Shown here piece by piece: positions 51,593-60,349 of a stretch of 64,000 nt of DNA (position 1 is the first letter of the stretch; each line of letters opens with the position of its first letter). Made by a program: the position numbers and the translations under genes. The stretch spans positions 620,001 to 684,000 of the forward strand of contig NZ_CP128361.1 in assembly GCF_030345075.1 (NCBI RefSeq), read 5' to 3'. The stretch comes from Solwaraspora sp. WMMA2065 (GTDB lineage: Bacteria; Actinomycetota; Actinomycetes; Mycobacteriales; Micromonosporaceae). The notes below the pieces were generated by a model, which was given only the letters and a program-made list of their open reading frames with translations, searched no databases and was not told the origin of the DNA.

Positions 51593-53223
51593 CCTAAACT
51601 TTGGCCGTTTTGCTGGCTTTGGGTGGGTCGATCTGGGTGATGGTTATCTCGTAGGTGACGTCGCGGGTGCGTTGTGTTCGTCGTTGTCGTTTGGTGCGGG
51701 GGCCGGTGCGGGTGCGGGTGGGCCGGTTGCGGGGTTGGGCGGCGATCGCGGTGAGCAGGGTGGTGGCGGGGTCGGGGTCGTCGTGTCCGCAGTTGACGCA
51801 GGGTGCGGAGTCCTGGCTGGCGAGGTGTGCGCGGGTCAGGGCGAGGACGGTGGCGAAGCTGACCGCGTCGGGGTCGATGTTCAGGTCGACGGCGGTGGTC
51901 ACGGCGAGTCGGACGAGGGCGTTGTAGACGGTCAGTAGCGCCCAGAGTTCCTGGTGGGCCAGTTCGGGGGTCTGTCCGCGTGGTCGGGTGCCGGGTCCCC
52001 GCAGGGTGGTCTTCAGTCGTCCGTAGGTGAGTTCGATCTGCCATCGTTCGGCGTAGAGCGCGGCGAGGGCGGTGGCGGGGTGACGGTGGTGGTCGAGCAG
52101 GGTGGTCAGGACGCGGTAGCGACTGTGGGTGGTGCGGCCGGCGCGGTCGCGGGTGGTGACGGTGAACTCGACCAGACGGGCGAGTGTCGGACGGAGTCGG
52201 GGCAGACCCCGGTCGGCGCGGGTGGTGCGGCGGCGGGACAGCATCGCGTCGGACTCGGCGAGTCGCACGAGCGCGGAGCCGTCCGGGAGGACCTCGACCA
52301 GGCGGGCGGGCAGGCTCCGCGCGCCGTTCTTGACCCGCCACAGCAGGTGCGCCCCGGTGGCGGCCGCCCGCGTCCAGCGGTCCATGGAGAAGAAGCCCCG
52401 GTCGGCGAGGTTGATGGTGCCGGGTTGGAGTTGGCCGATCAGGTCGTCGGCGAGGGCCTGTTCGCTGGTCCCGGAGGAGGCGATACGGGCGGCGAGGATC
52501 CAGCGGATGCCGCAGGCGACCAGGGCGACCATCCGGGCTTGCGGGAACCGGCCGCCGGTCGGGGTGGTGAACCCGGCCCGGATCCGCGCCGTGTCGGCCA
52601 GGTCGAACACAGTGCCGTCGATCGCGGTGACCAGCAGACCGAACGCGTACGACTCGGGCCCGAACGTCGGTGTGGACCGGGCGCCGGTGGTGAACACCCG
52701 CTGGTGCACCGCCGCGGGGAGTCTGCCCCGGGCCTTCGACACCGCCGCCGCGGTCGGGGTGCCCTCCACCCGGGTCCGGGGGATCCGTGAGGTCACCCGT
52801 GCGGTCACCACCGTCGTGCTCTCCCGCCGGAACAGGCACAGCCCGAGCACGATCATCACCGTGACCGCCCCGGTCAGCACCCGCCGCCGGGCGTCGACGT
52901 GCCCCACTACGGCCTGCGCCCGCTCGATCAGTGCGGCATCGGCCAGGAGCGGCCACAACCGGCCGGTCACCTGCTCGTCGAGGGTCCCGACACCGGCGGG
53001 CCCGGCGATCACCGCTGCCCGCAGCGTCTCCCGCTGATCGGCGGCCTGTCGCACCGCACCGGCGGACAGCATGGCAGAATCCGACACCGAAGCTCCTGGT
53101 TGGAACATGTTGATCTAGTCAATCCATGTCCTACCAGGAGCTTCTTCACGTCCCGCACCCGACCCACACTCACCCCGAAACCGGCGCTATCACCCACAAA
53201 ACGACCAAAGTTTAGGTCAGTGG
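51586..53223. mobile_element. IS4-family insertion sequence, complete
   Basis: A 1638-bp element with near-perfect terminal inverted repeats. The left end reads CCACTGACCTAAACTTTGG and the right end is its reverse complement. The IRs differ at one base in the next few positions (GCCG versus GTCG). One intact transposase gene fills it. I see no clear target duplication in the flanking bases. It has cut the 3' end of the gene at 51221. Confidence 0.85.
51594..53108 (-). CDS. IS4-family transposase (DDE)
   Basis: A 504-aa transposase. The N-terminal part (DEQVTGRLWPLLADAALIERAQ) is the IS4 N-terminal domain. The catalytic triad is visible as D164 in AIDGTVFDL, D236 in NLADRGFFS and E359 in YAERWQIELTYGRLK, the IS4 YREK-like signature. 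No frameshift is present, so the element may be active. Stop lies 8 bases inside the left inverted repeat. Confidence 0.92.
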   Translation of the reverse strand: MFQPGASVSDSAMLSAGAVRQAADQRETLRAAVIAGPAGVGTLDEQVTGRLWPLLADAALIERAQAVVGHVDARRRVLTGAVTVMIVLGLCLFRRESTTVVTARVTSRIPRTRVEGTPTAAAVSKARGRLPAAVHQRVFTTGARSTPTFGPESYAFGLLVTAIDGTVFDLADTARIRAGFTTPTGGRFPQARMVALVACGIRWILAARIASSGTSEQALADDLIGQLQPGTINLADRGFFSMDRWTRAAATGAHLLWRVKNGARSLPARLVEVLPDGSALVRLAESDAMLSRRRTTRADRGLPRLRPTLARLVEFTVTTRDRAGRTTHSRYRVLTTLLDHHRHPATALAALYAERWQIELTYGRLKTTLRGPGTRPRGQTPELAHQELWALLTVYNALVRLAVTTAVDLNIDPDAVSFATVLALTRAHLASQDSAPCVNCGHDDPDPATTLLTAIAAQPRNRPTRTRTGPRTKRQRRTQRTRDVTYEITITQIDPPKASKTAKV

Positions 53224-53514
53224 GCCGTGCGTAACTCGACGATCTAGATATTGATCGATATTGGTACTGGTGGGCACGGGCTTTATTGTGGCGCTGCCAT
53301 CAAGACCAGCGGAGATGGTGCTCGGCGCAGTGTCGTGTTCGGCCGTTGGGTGTGATCGAGGTTGTTCAGACGGTGATCCGGTCTCCGTGGTCCAGGACGC
53401 GACCCGCAGTGGTCCGTCGGTCGATCCCCGCCGGAGTATCGTCTGAGCTGATGGCGGTTGTGGATATCGGTTCGCGGAAGGCCATCGACGTTTTCGATCT
53501 TGGTGGTGACCGTC

Positions 53515-54636
53515 ATGCCGCGTATCGTCGACCCACGTCTCCCGGCCACCCTGCGTGCGCTTCGTGAGCAGGCTGGCCTCTCTCTGCGTGATCTTGCGAA
53601 GCGGGCGTACTCAAGTCGGTCTCACCTGCATGACATTGAGCAGGGGCGCAAGTCGCCGCCTCCGGATCTGATGGTGCGTCTCGATGAGGCGCTGGGCGCG
53701 GGTGGACATCTCGCCGGGATGGTGCGTGATGATCCGGCGGGTCTGTCGGGGGAGGAGCAGCAGCGACTCCGCGCTGCCATCACGAGGCCGCGTCGGATCG
53801 ACGCGGGAACGATCGACTCCCTGGCGGCGGTGCTTGCTCATCAGCGGCGGCTCGAAGACGTGGTCGGGTCGGCGGCGGTGGTCAGACCGGTGCTTGCGCA
53901 ACTGTCAGCCATCGAACAACTCGTCAACGGTGCCCGGCGCGACAAGCACTGGCCGCGGCTCGTCGATGTCGCTGGCCAGTGGGCTCAGTTCGGCGGCTGG
54001 TTGTCCGCTGCGACCGGCGATCATGCGAGCAGTCGCGCGTGGTATCTCCGTGCTATGGAGTGGGCTACGGAGGCAGGCAATCCTCACCTGACGGCTACAT
54101 CGCTGAGTATGCGTGGGCACCTCGCCTGGATGCGTGGCGAGACAGCCGCCATGGTGGAGCTGTCGCGTGCCGCTGCATGGCAGCCGGCCAGCCCTGGTGT
54201 ACGGGGCGTTGCTGTTCAGCAGGAGGCTCGCGGTCTAGCAATTCTGGGTGACGCTGAAGGCGCTGATCGACAGCTCGACAACGCTCAAGAGCTGACAGCC
54301 CGAGCCGCTGACGCACGAGACCGCGAGCCTGACTGGCTGTACTTCCATGATCCGACGTACCTGATGATGCAACGAGGCTTGGCGCAGCGGTACTTGCGCC
54401 GATACGACCGCGCGGTGGAGCTGTTGCAATCAGGCTTGGATCAGCTGCCCGGCGAGGTGCGTCGATCGGACTGGGTCGGTTGGTACGTGTGCCAGTTGGC
54501 TGCGACACATGTGGCGGCGGGTGATCGGGACGTCGCTGCATCGTGGATCGCGGAGGCGCGAGAGATTGCTGACTCGACGGGGGCGAAGCGCCTCGCTGGG
54601 GAAGTGGCACAGGTCGAGCGGGAGATCGATTGCTGA
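53515..54636 (+). CDS. XRE-family HTH regulator with helical C-terminus
   Basis: A 373-aa protein. The HTH ATLRALREQAGLSLRDLAKRAYSSRSHLHDIEQGRKSPPPDLMVRLDEALGAG covers about residues 10-60; the rest is TPR-like (QWAQFGGWLSAATGDHASSRAWYLRAMEWATEAG, PTYLMMQRGLAQRYLRRYDRAVELLQSGLD). ATG 53515 begins the similarity. It is a different subfamily from the cassette regulators; DNA around it is less GC-rich than its neighbours, hinting at transfer. Confidence 0.87.
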   Translation: MPRIVDPRLPATLRALREQAGLSLRDLAKRAYSSRSHLHDIEQGRKSPPPDLMVRLDEALGAGGHLAGMVRDDPAGLSGEEQQRLRAAITRPRRIDAGTIDSLAAVLAHQRRLEDVVGSAAVVRPVLAQLSAIEQLVNGARRDKHWPRLVDVAGQWAQFGGWLSAATGDHASSRAWYLRAMEWATEAGNPHLTATSLSMRGHLAWMRGETAAMVELSRAAAWQPASPGVRGVAVQQEARGLAILGDAEGADRQLDNAQELTARAADARDREPDWLYFHDPTYLMMQRGLAQRYLRRYDRAVELLQSGLDQLPGEVRRSDWVGWYVCQLAATHVAAGDRDVAASWIAEAREIADSTGAKRLAGEVAQVEREIDC

Positions 54637-54782
54637 CCGCTGTCTGCCGGTCTGCGGACGCCGGTAAGACACGCACACTGTAGACCTTCACTTCACGTGC
54701 CGGGCAGGCTACTCGCAGAGGTTGCGCCGTCGCCTCCCGTATCGGGTGGTGAGTTCGGCGGTGGCGCGGCCTCGCGTTAGCT

Positions 54783-54910
54783 GGGCCCGGCGTCGCATCC
54801 CGTGATCGCCCTTTTCGCGCGTCGGGCCCGCCTGCTGGGCGGCGGCTCCGGGGTTGTCGTGGAGAGCCACCTCGGGTCGCCGCCCTTCCAACTCTTGTTG
54901 AGGGGGCAGC
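54783..54910 (+). promoter_or_regulatory. Structured leader of the cassette, copy 2
   Basis: GGGCCCGGCG (54783-54792) pairs with CGTCGGGCCC (54820-54829), with one G-U pair where copy 1 has A-U, so the helix is kept at RNA level. The 29-nt block 54805-54833 is identical to 38480-38508. A second helix GGGCGGCG/CGCCGCCC and a possible CCCTT/GAGGG pairing at the ribosome site recur. Confidence 0.55.
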
Positions 54911-55084
54911 GTGTTCGGGAAGTGGTTTCAGCGTGCGGACGTGCCGGTGGATGTGGTGTATCCGGTGCCGGGTCGGCGGCGGTTCGCCGACCGGACGGTG
55001 CCGCCGCCGGACCGGCGGCCGGCGACTCGTACGGATCGGGCGGAGCGCCGGGGTGGTAACGCCGGCCGGCACTACCTGCCATGA
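54911..55084 (+). CDS. Cassette small protein 1, copy 2
   Basis: A 57-aa protein, VFGKWFQRADVPVDVVYPVPGRRRFADR at the start and RTDRAERRGGNAGRHYLP at the end. Compared with the 38583 copy the protein is highly similar while many third positions differ. GAGGGGG precedes GTG. Overlaps the next gene by four bases (ATGA). Confidence 0.73.
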   Translation: MFGKWFQRADVPVDVVYPVPGRRRFADRTVPPPDRRPATRTDRAERRGGNAGRHYLP

Positions 55085-55350
55085 GGACACCCGGAAGCGG
55101 CAAGGAGCCGGTGCATGAGCCGGTGCGGCCGTCGTGGTGTTGCGCGGTCTGTCCGGACGGGACGCCGTGGCCGTGCCCGCCGGGCCGGACGCAGTTGGCG
55201 GAGGCGTACGTGGGTGAGCCGTTGGCGTTGTCGGTCGACGTTGGCGAGCTGCTGACGACCGCAGCCGAGGAGGTCGGGATCACCGATCCGGCCGAGTTGT
55301 ACGAGCGTTTCGTGTCCTGGACCTGGATCGACGCGGGTAGCAGGCGATGA
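55081..55350 (+). CDS. Cassette small protein 2, copy 2
   Basis: An 89-aa protein with WCCAVCPDGTPWPCPPGRTQLAEAY (the same C-x2-C-x7-C pattern) and VGITDPAELYERFVSWTW. Intact although the regulator downstream is broken. Starts and ends in four-base overlaps with its neighbours. Confidence 0.73.
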   Translation: MRTPGSGKEPVHEPVRPSWCCAVCPDGTPWPCPPGRTQLAEAYVGEPLALSVDVGELLTTAAEEVGITDPAELYERFVSWTWIDAGSRR

Positions 55351-56404
55351 GCGTGGCCGTCGGGCGTCGGATCGCGCTGTGGCGGGTACGGCGGCGGATG
55401 ACCCAGCAGGTGCTCGCCGACCGGGTCGGCCGGTCGAAGAGCTGGGTGGAGAAGGTGGAGCGTGGTGTCCGGCGGTTGGACCGGTTTTCGCTGATCCGGC
55501 AGGTCGCCGAGGTGCTGCGGGTCGACCCGGCGGAGTTGGTCGGCCCGGACCGGCCAGCGGAGGCCGGTGGGGCGGTCGACGGGTTGGCGGCGGTCCGAGC
55601 GGCGCTGGCCAGCTACGAGGTGTTCACCGCCGCCGACGGCGGACCGGCAGGGGAACGCGAGGTCACGCAGCGGGTGGAGCATGCGTGGTCGACGTACCAG
55701 CATGGGGATTATCCCCGGTTACTGCGGACGGTGCCGGAGTTGCTGGACGCCGCCCGGCGGGTGCACGCCACCCGGCCTGCGCCTGGGGGCGGGGTTGTTG
55801 GTGCGGGCGTACCGGATTATCGCGCTCGTGCTGGTGAAGGTGGGTGAACCCGGGCTGGCCTGGTTGGCGGCCGATCGGGCGCTTGCCGTGGCCGGCATCG
55901 GTCGAGTGCGGCACGGTGTACGGGACATTGCTGGTGCAGGCCGGGTTGGCCGCTGCCGGCTGCGGCGAAACCCGGAGTGTCGACGAGCTGCTCGGCCGGG
56001 CCGCTGACGTCGCTGGCCGGATCGGCGACGGGCTGGACCACCGTACGGCGAGCTTCGGCCCGGCGGCCGTCGAGCTGGCGCACGTCGTGGCGGCCATGGA
56101 GTCGGGCGACGCCCGGCAGGCGGTACGCCGACACGAAACGGCCACCCGGCGGCAGATATGGCGCGGGCTGCCGGCGGAGCACCGCGCTGCGTATCTGGTG
56201 GACGCCGCGCGGGCGTACCTCGACGTCGGCGACTTCACGGCGGCGGGACGGTGGTTGGTCGAGGCGGACCGCGTCGCACCGGCTGAGATCCGCTGCCGGC
56301 CCGCCGTCCGTACGGTCGTGGCTGAGATTGCCCGGTGCGGGCCGGACACGGCCGGTGTCGCCCGGCTGGCGACGGCGCTCGGCCTGACGACCGGCGTCTC
56401 GTGA
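55347..56404 (+). pseudogene. Broken cassette XRE/TPR regulator, copy 2
   Basis: The first frame encodes an intact HTH (VGRRIALWRVRRRMTQQVLADRVGRSKSWVEKVERGVRR) and runs to about 55790, where a G-rich stretch shifts the frame (LLVRAYRIIALVLVKVGEPGLAWLAADRALAVAG continues in a second frame). Near 55905 a deletion of about 60 codons and another shift lead to the third frame (TVYGTLLVQAGLAAAGCGE to TTGVS, stop 56404). Still able to make a truncated HTH protein. Confidence 0.82.
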
Positions 56405-56461
56405 CGAGGGAACCTGTATGACCCTCAACCCGCCAGTTTTACGACAGTGCAGGTTCCCTCG
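56405..56461. repeat. 57-bp palindromic element, copy A
   Basis: CGAGGGAACCTG and CAGGTTCCCTCG form 12-bp arms around a 33-nt core beginning TATGACCCTCAACCCGCC. It starts right after the broken regulator's stop. The 57-bp element at 61425-61481 has the same arms (with compensatory changes TG/CA versus GC/GC) but its core is inverted. It can act as a bidirectional terminator. Confidence 0.7.
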
Positions 56462-56612
56462 TCGGCGTCGGCCGGGCAGTGTCACCGCGTTCCTCGGTGA
56501 GGTGGAAGGCACTGATCCATGCCTCGGTACGCGCGCGTTCGGTCGCCAGCGCGGCGTCGTCCCCATCGTGTAGTTCGCTGCGGACGTCGTCCCAGTCGTG
56601 GAACTCGGTCAT
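56439..56612 (-). CDS. Truncated antitoxin-like protein
   Basis: A 57-aa protein, MTEFHDWDDVRSELHDGDDAALATERARTEAWISAFHLTEERGD. This matches the N-terminus of XRE-type antitoxins of HigBA-like pairs, which should continue into a helix-turn-helix; here it stops inside the 57-bp palindrome. AGGAGA precedes the ATG at 56612. No toxin gene is left beside it. Probably non-functional. Confidence 0.55.
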   Translation of the reverse strand: MTEFHDWDDVRSELHDGDDAALATERARTEAWISAFHLTEERGDTARPTPTREPALS

Positions 56613-56680
56613 TGCCTCTCCTGCCACTTCGCCATCTTGTACCACCTTGACCAGTTGTCGGCCTTGTTGCCGGATGGTCA

Positions 56681-56875
56681 GGCCGTGAGGAACTCATCGC
56701 GATCGGCGAGGCCAAGTGGCAGGAGACCGTCGGCACCGGCCACCTGCAACGCCTGGCGCACATCCGTAGCCTGTTGCGTGGCCGCGACAGCGTCCGGGCC
56801 GACCGGTGCCGGCTGCTGCTGTTCAGCGGCGGCGGCTTCCTGAGCGAAGAACGTCAGCTCGACCGTCCGGCCTGA
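56681..56875 (+). pseudogene. C-terminal remnant of an AAA-type ATPase with DUF234-like domain
   Basis: Sixty-four codons: GREELIAIGEAKWQETVGTGHLQRLAHIRSLLRG ... RLLLFSGGGFLSEE, ending TGA. This is the nuclease-like C-terminal domain found in archaeal-type ATPases (DUF234 group). The ATPase domain is missing. Its end overlaps the TetR gene end by 22 bp on opposite strands. Confidence 0.6.
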
Positions 56876-57429
56876 CCCAGCACCCGGAGCAGGTCCTCGA
56901 CCAGGTCCTCGGCGCTGGCGCGGCCCTTTCCGTCGGCTGCCAGGTGGCCGGTGATGGCCAGGTCGGCGGCGCCGTGCGCCAGCGCGCGGACCAGAGCGGC
57001 GGCCCGTTCCGGGTCACCTGCGGGCAGGGCCCCGGCCGCCTGGGCCTCGGCGGTCAGCTCGACGAGTCGCCGCCAGGTGGCGCCGGCCCGCTCGTGCAGG
57101 TCGGCGGAGGCGTGCATCGACCACCCGTAGACCAGCGCGAACCGTCGCGGATGGTGCTGTGCCCAGCGTACGTAGTCGAGCAGGACGTGTCGCAGCAGCG
57201 CGGCGGCCTCGGTCCGTGGCGTCGGTGTCGCCGTCATGACCCGTTCGAGCCGGTCGAATTCCTGGATGGCGACGGCCTCCAACAGCGCCTGCTTGTCGGT
57301 GAAGTGCTTGTACGGCGCGTTGTGTGACACCCCGGCCCGACGTCCAACCTCCCGCAGGGTGACCCGCTCCGGGCCGCCCTCGTCGAGCAGTGCGGTCGCT
57401 GCGGCGACGAGGTCGTCCCGGGTGCTCAT
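56854..57429 (-). CDS. TetR-family transcriptional regulator
   Basis: A 191-aa regulator. The N-terminal HTH is LVAAATALLDEGGPERVTLREVGRRAGVSHNAPYKHFTDKQALLEAVA; the C-terminal all-helical domain binds ligand (TetR_C-like, YVRWAQHHPRRFALVYGW). It is divergent from an SDR gene; two near-identical 21-bp palindromes lie between and are almost certainly its operators. Confidence 0.93.
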   Translation of the reverse strand: MSTRDDLVAAATALLDEGGPERVTLREVGRRAGVSHNAPYKHFTDKQALLEAVAIQEFDRLERVMTATPTPRTEAAALLRHVLLDYVRWAQHHPRRFALVYGWSMHASADLHERAGATWRRLVELTAEAQAAGALPAGDPERAAALVRALAHGAADLAITGHLAADGKGRASAEDLVEDLLRVLGQAGRSS

Positions 57430-57444
57430 CGTCCGATCCTAGAT

Positions 57445-57499
57445 CAGGTTGACGCTGTCAACCTGGGCGACGTAAGGTCAGGTTGACAACGTCAACCTG
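57445..57499. promoter_or_regulatory. Two TetR operators between the regulator and the SDR gene
   Basis: CAGGTTGAC-N3-GTCAACCTG occurs at 57445-57465 and again at 57479-57499, centres 34 bp apart. For the SDR gene TTGACG (57449-57454) inside the first and TAAGGT (57473-57478) before the second form a -35/-10 pair at 18 bp, so both operators block it; the first also lies close to the TetR start. Confidence 0.85.
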
Positions 57500-57516
57500 T
57501 CGAAGGGTTCACTCTG

Positions 57517-58431
57517 ATGAGAACCGTCGTCATCACCGGGGCCACCACCGGCCTCGGGCTGCGCGTCGCCGGGCGGCTCGCCGCCCAGGGCTGGCACGTC
57601 GTGCTCGGTCACCGGGCAGAGAGCCGGGGAGAAGCGGCGGCCCGGCAGATCCGTCGCCGGACCCCTGCGGCGAGCCTCGAACTGCTCCGGATCGACCTGG
57701 CCGACCTGCGATCGGTCGCCGACGCGGCCGAGGAACTGCGCCGGTCCGGGCAGCGTCCGCCGCTGCATGCCATCGTCGGCAACGCCGGCATCCAGGTCAT
57801 CGACGGGGTACGCCGGTCCGCCGACGGCTACGAGCTCACCTTCGCCACCAACCACCTCGGTCATCACCTGCTCGTCACCGGGCTGCTGGATGACCTGGCC
57901 GCCGGGGCCCGGATCGCGATCGTCAGCAGCGGCACCCACTGGCGGGAGAAGAGCATGGGCTTCCCGGAACCGCGCTGGACAAGTGCCCGCGAACTCGCCG
58001 ACCCGTCCGACGCCGACGCGACCCCGACGGCGGGCCGGGTCCGCTACTCCACCTCGAAGTTGGCGAACATCTACTTCGTCTACGAGCTTGCCCGCCGACT
58101 GGACGGGCGGCCGATCAGCGTCAACGCGTACGACCCGGGGCTGATGCCCGACACCAGCCTCTCCCGCGACTACCCGACGCTCGTCCGGACCGGCTTTCGG
58201 ATGGCCGCTCCGCTGATCAGCGCATTACTGCCCGGCGCGCGCAGCTCCCGGGCCTCCGCCCGGCACCTGGCCGACCTGGTCGCCGACGCCCGGTTCGAGG
58301 GCACCACCGGTGCGTACCTGGAGGGTCCGAAGATTGCTCCATCCTCACCCGAGTCGTACGACGTCGCCCGGGCGCGGCGGCTCTGGGACGACAGCGAGCA
58401 ACTGATCGACCAGGCGCTCGCCCGCCGTTGA
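57517..58431 (+). CDS. SDR-family oxidoreductase (protochlorophyllide-reductase-like subgroup)
   Basis: A 304-aa SDR. TGATTGLGLRVAGRLA binds the cofactor; IVGNAGIQ and the catalytic YSTSKLANI follow; FATNHLGHHLLVTGLLDDL is typical of retinol-dehydrogenase/protochlorophyllide-reductase-like members. The C-terminus has an extended substrate lid. GAAGGG precedes ATG 57517. Under TetR control, it probably detoxifies or modifies a lipophilic carbonyl compound. Confidence 0.9.
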   Translation: MRTVVITGATTGLGLRVAGRLAAQGWHVVLGHRAESRGEAAARQIRRRTPAASLELLRIDLADLRSVADAAEELRRSGQRPPLHAIVGNAGIQVIDGVRRSADGYELTFATNHLGHHLLVTGLLDDLAAGARIAIVSSGTHWREKSMGFPEPRWTSARELADPSDADATPTAGRVRYSTSKLANIYFVYELARRLDGRPISVNAYDPGLMPDTSLSRDYPTLVRTGFRMAAPLISALLPGARSSRASARHLADLVADARFEGTTGAYLEGPKIAPSSPESYDVARARRLWDDSEQLIDQALARR

Positions 58432-58574
58432 GTCGGGTGGGGCCGGTCCGGGTCGCCTCACCAGCTGCCATGTTACGGTTGATGTTCGGGAAGTCCTGAA
58501 CATTCGTGATGATGGCGTTCTTCGATGGTGGCGGTCCTCATGATGGGGCGTTCTCGGCGAGGAAGGAGATGCAC

Positions 58575-59036
58575 GTGGATCCGGACGCCGGGCGGCGGTA
58601 CGCCGAAGAGGTCGGTGTCGCCCTCGCCCAGATGGGCACCACCCCTGCGTTCGGCAAGTTGCTCGGCTGGCTGCTGATCTGCGACCCGCCGGGCCAGACC
58701 ACCGCGCAACTGTGCGAGGCGGTCGGGCTGTCCAAGGCATCCGTCTCGGCCGGGATGCGGGCGCTGGAGCAGTCCGGCATGGTGCGCCGGGTGCCGACCA
58801 GCGGCCGGGGCCACGCGTACGAGATGCACCCGGACGCCTTCGCCCGGGCGATCGACCCCACCGACAAGATGCGCACCTTCATCGACCTGATGCAGCGTGG
58901 CATCGATCTCGTCGGCGACGCGGACGCCCCGGAGGCGGACCGGCTCCGGCACACCCGCGACTTCTACACCTTCATGATCGAACGGACGCCCGCGCTGATG
59001 GAGGAGTTCCGGCGCCAGACCAAACGGGACGTGTGA
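58575..59036 (+). CDS. MarR/GbsR-type winged-helix regulator
   Basis: A 153-aa regulator. It shows VGVALAQMGTTPAFGKLLGWLLICDPPGQTTAQLCEAVGLSKASVSAGMRALEQSGMVRRVPTSGRGHAYEMHP, the winged helix of the GbsR-like subgroup, then a helical dimerisation part. GTG 58575 has GGAAGGAG at 6-base spacing; upstream Met codons (58506-58569) are less well placed. Its stop overlaps the glycosyltransferase start by four bases. Confidence 0.83.
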   Translation: MDPDAGRRYAEEVGVALAQMGTTPAFGKLLGWLLICDPPGQTTAQLCEAVGLSKASVSAGMRALEQSGMVRRVPTSGRGHAYEMHPDAFARAIDPTDKMRTFIDLMQRGIDLVGDADAPEADRLRHTRDFYTFMIERTPALMEEFRRQTKRDV

Positions 59037-60313
59037 CGGTGCGGGTCCTGATCGTCACCGTCGGATCCCGCGGTGACGTCCAGCCGTACCTGGCGCTCGG
59101 CACCGGGCTGCGGGCGGCCGGTCACGACGTCACCCTGGCCACCTGCGCCCGATTCCGGTCCTTCGTCACCGACCACGGCCTGGCGTACGGTCACCTCGGC
59201 GACGAGATCCTGCAACTGCTCGACTCGGCGGCGGGTCGCGCCGCGATGGAGGACACCACCGGACTTCTCGGCTCGGTCAAGACCAACATCCGGCTGGCCC
59301 GGCGGGCCAACCCGATCAACCGGGGCCTGCTGGCCGATGTCTGGCAGGCGGCCCGCCAGGCCGACCCGCAGGTGATCGTCTACCACCCCAAGGCGCTGGC
59401 CGGCCCGCACGTCGCCGAGAAACTCGGCGCGCCGGCGGTGCAGGCGGTCCCCGTTCCGATGTCCGTGGCGACCGGCGACTTCCCGCTGATCGGCGCACCT
59501 GCGCTGCCGCTCGGCCGCGCGTACAACCGGCTCACCTACCGGCTCGTCGGTGCCGGCTACCGGATGTACGACGGCATGGTGAACACCTTCCGCCAGGAGA
59601 CGTTGTGCCTGGCCCGACGTAGGGGTGCGGCCCTGGCCACCCGGCTGCCCGACGGGCGGCCGATCCCGGTGCTGCACGCGGTCAGCGGTCATGTGCTGCC
59701 GCGCCCGGCCGACTGGCCCGGGCACGCCCAGCTCACCGGATACTGGTTCCTCGACGATGCCACCGGCTGGCAGCCACCGGCCGAACTGGTCGACTTCCTC
59801 GACGCCGGCGACCCACCGGTGTACGTCGGCTTCGGCAGCATGGCCGGGCGGGATCCGCAGCGCCTCACCCGCGTCGTCGCCGAAGCGCTGCGCCTGGCCG
59901 GCGTACGCGGCATCGTCGCCACCGGCTGGGGCGGGCTGGACGCGGCTGGCCTGCCGGGCAACGTCCTGCCCATCACCCAGGCACCGCACGACTGGTTGTT
60001 TCCCCGGGTGTCCGCCGTGGTGCATCACGGCGGTGCCGGCACCACCGCCGCCGCGCTGCGCGCCGGCCGGCCCTCAGTGATCTGCCCGTTCATCCTGGAC
60101 CAGTTCTTCTGGGGTCGGCGAGTGGCGGCGCTCGGCGCGGGCAGCGCCCCGGTTCCGCAGTCGACGATCACCGCGCAGCGGCTCGCGGCCGCGATCCGCC
60201 AGGTCAGCACCGACGTCGATGTCCGGGATGCGGCGGCCGGGTTGGGGCGGCGGCTCACGGCCGAGGACGGCGTCGCGAGCGCGGTGGCGCGGATCGAAGC
60301 CGCAGCGGCGTGA
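59033..60313 (+). CDS. Glycosyltransferase of the GT1/MGT type
   Basis: A 426-aa protein. VRVLIVTVGSRGDVQPYLALGTGLRAAGHDVTLAT is the GT28/GT1 N-terminus with the early Arg-Gly-Asp; the nucleotide-sugar motif is APHDWLFPRVSAVVHHGGAGTTAAALRAGRPSVICPFILDQFFWGRRV. It resembles sterol glucosyltransferases and macrolide/antibiotic-glycosylating enzymes. Translation from GTG 59033 overlaps the MarR-like stop. A drug- or lipid-glycosylating role regulated by its partner is likely. Confidence 0.9.
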   Translation: MTVRVLIVTVGSRGDVQPYLALGTGLRAAGHDVTLATCARFRSFVTDHGLAYGHLGDEILQLLDSAAGRAAMEDTTGLLGSVKTNIRLARRANPINRGLLADVWQAARQADPQVIVYHPKALAGPHVAEKLGAPAVQAVPVPMSVATGDFPLIGAPALPLGRAYNRLTYRLVGAGYRMYDGMVNTFRQETLCLARRRGAALATRLPDGRPIPVLHAVSGHVLPRPADWPGHAQLTGYWFLDDATGWQPPAELVDFLDAGDPPVYVGFGSMAGRDPQRLTRVVAEALRLAGVRGIVATGWGGLDAAGLPGNVLPITQAPHDWLFPRVSAVVHHGGAGTTAAALRAGRPSVICPFILDQFFWGRRVAALGAGSAPVPQSTITAQRLAAAIRQVSTDVDVRDAAAGLGRRLTAEDGVASAVARIEAAAA

Positions 60314-60349
60314 CCGACCCCGAATCGTCGACGTTCACGGTCCCGAGTC

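Noticed and set aside
54802-55059. 85-codon frame starting in the cassette leader
   Set aside because: Runs through small protein 1 in another frame; in copy 1 the same frame stops at the ribosome site, so it is not conserved.
55347-56404. Programmed frameshift in the second cassette regulator
   Set aside because: Two shifts plus loss of about 60 codons of a conserved region indicate decay, not recoding.
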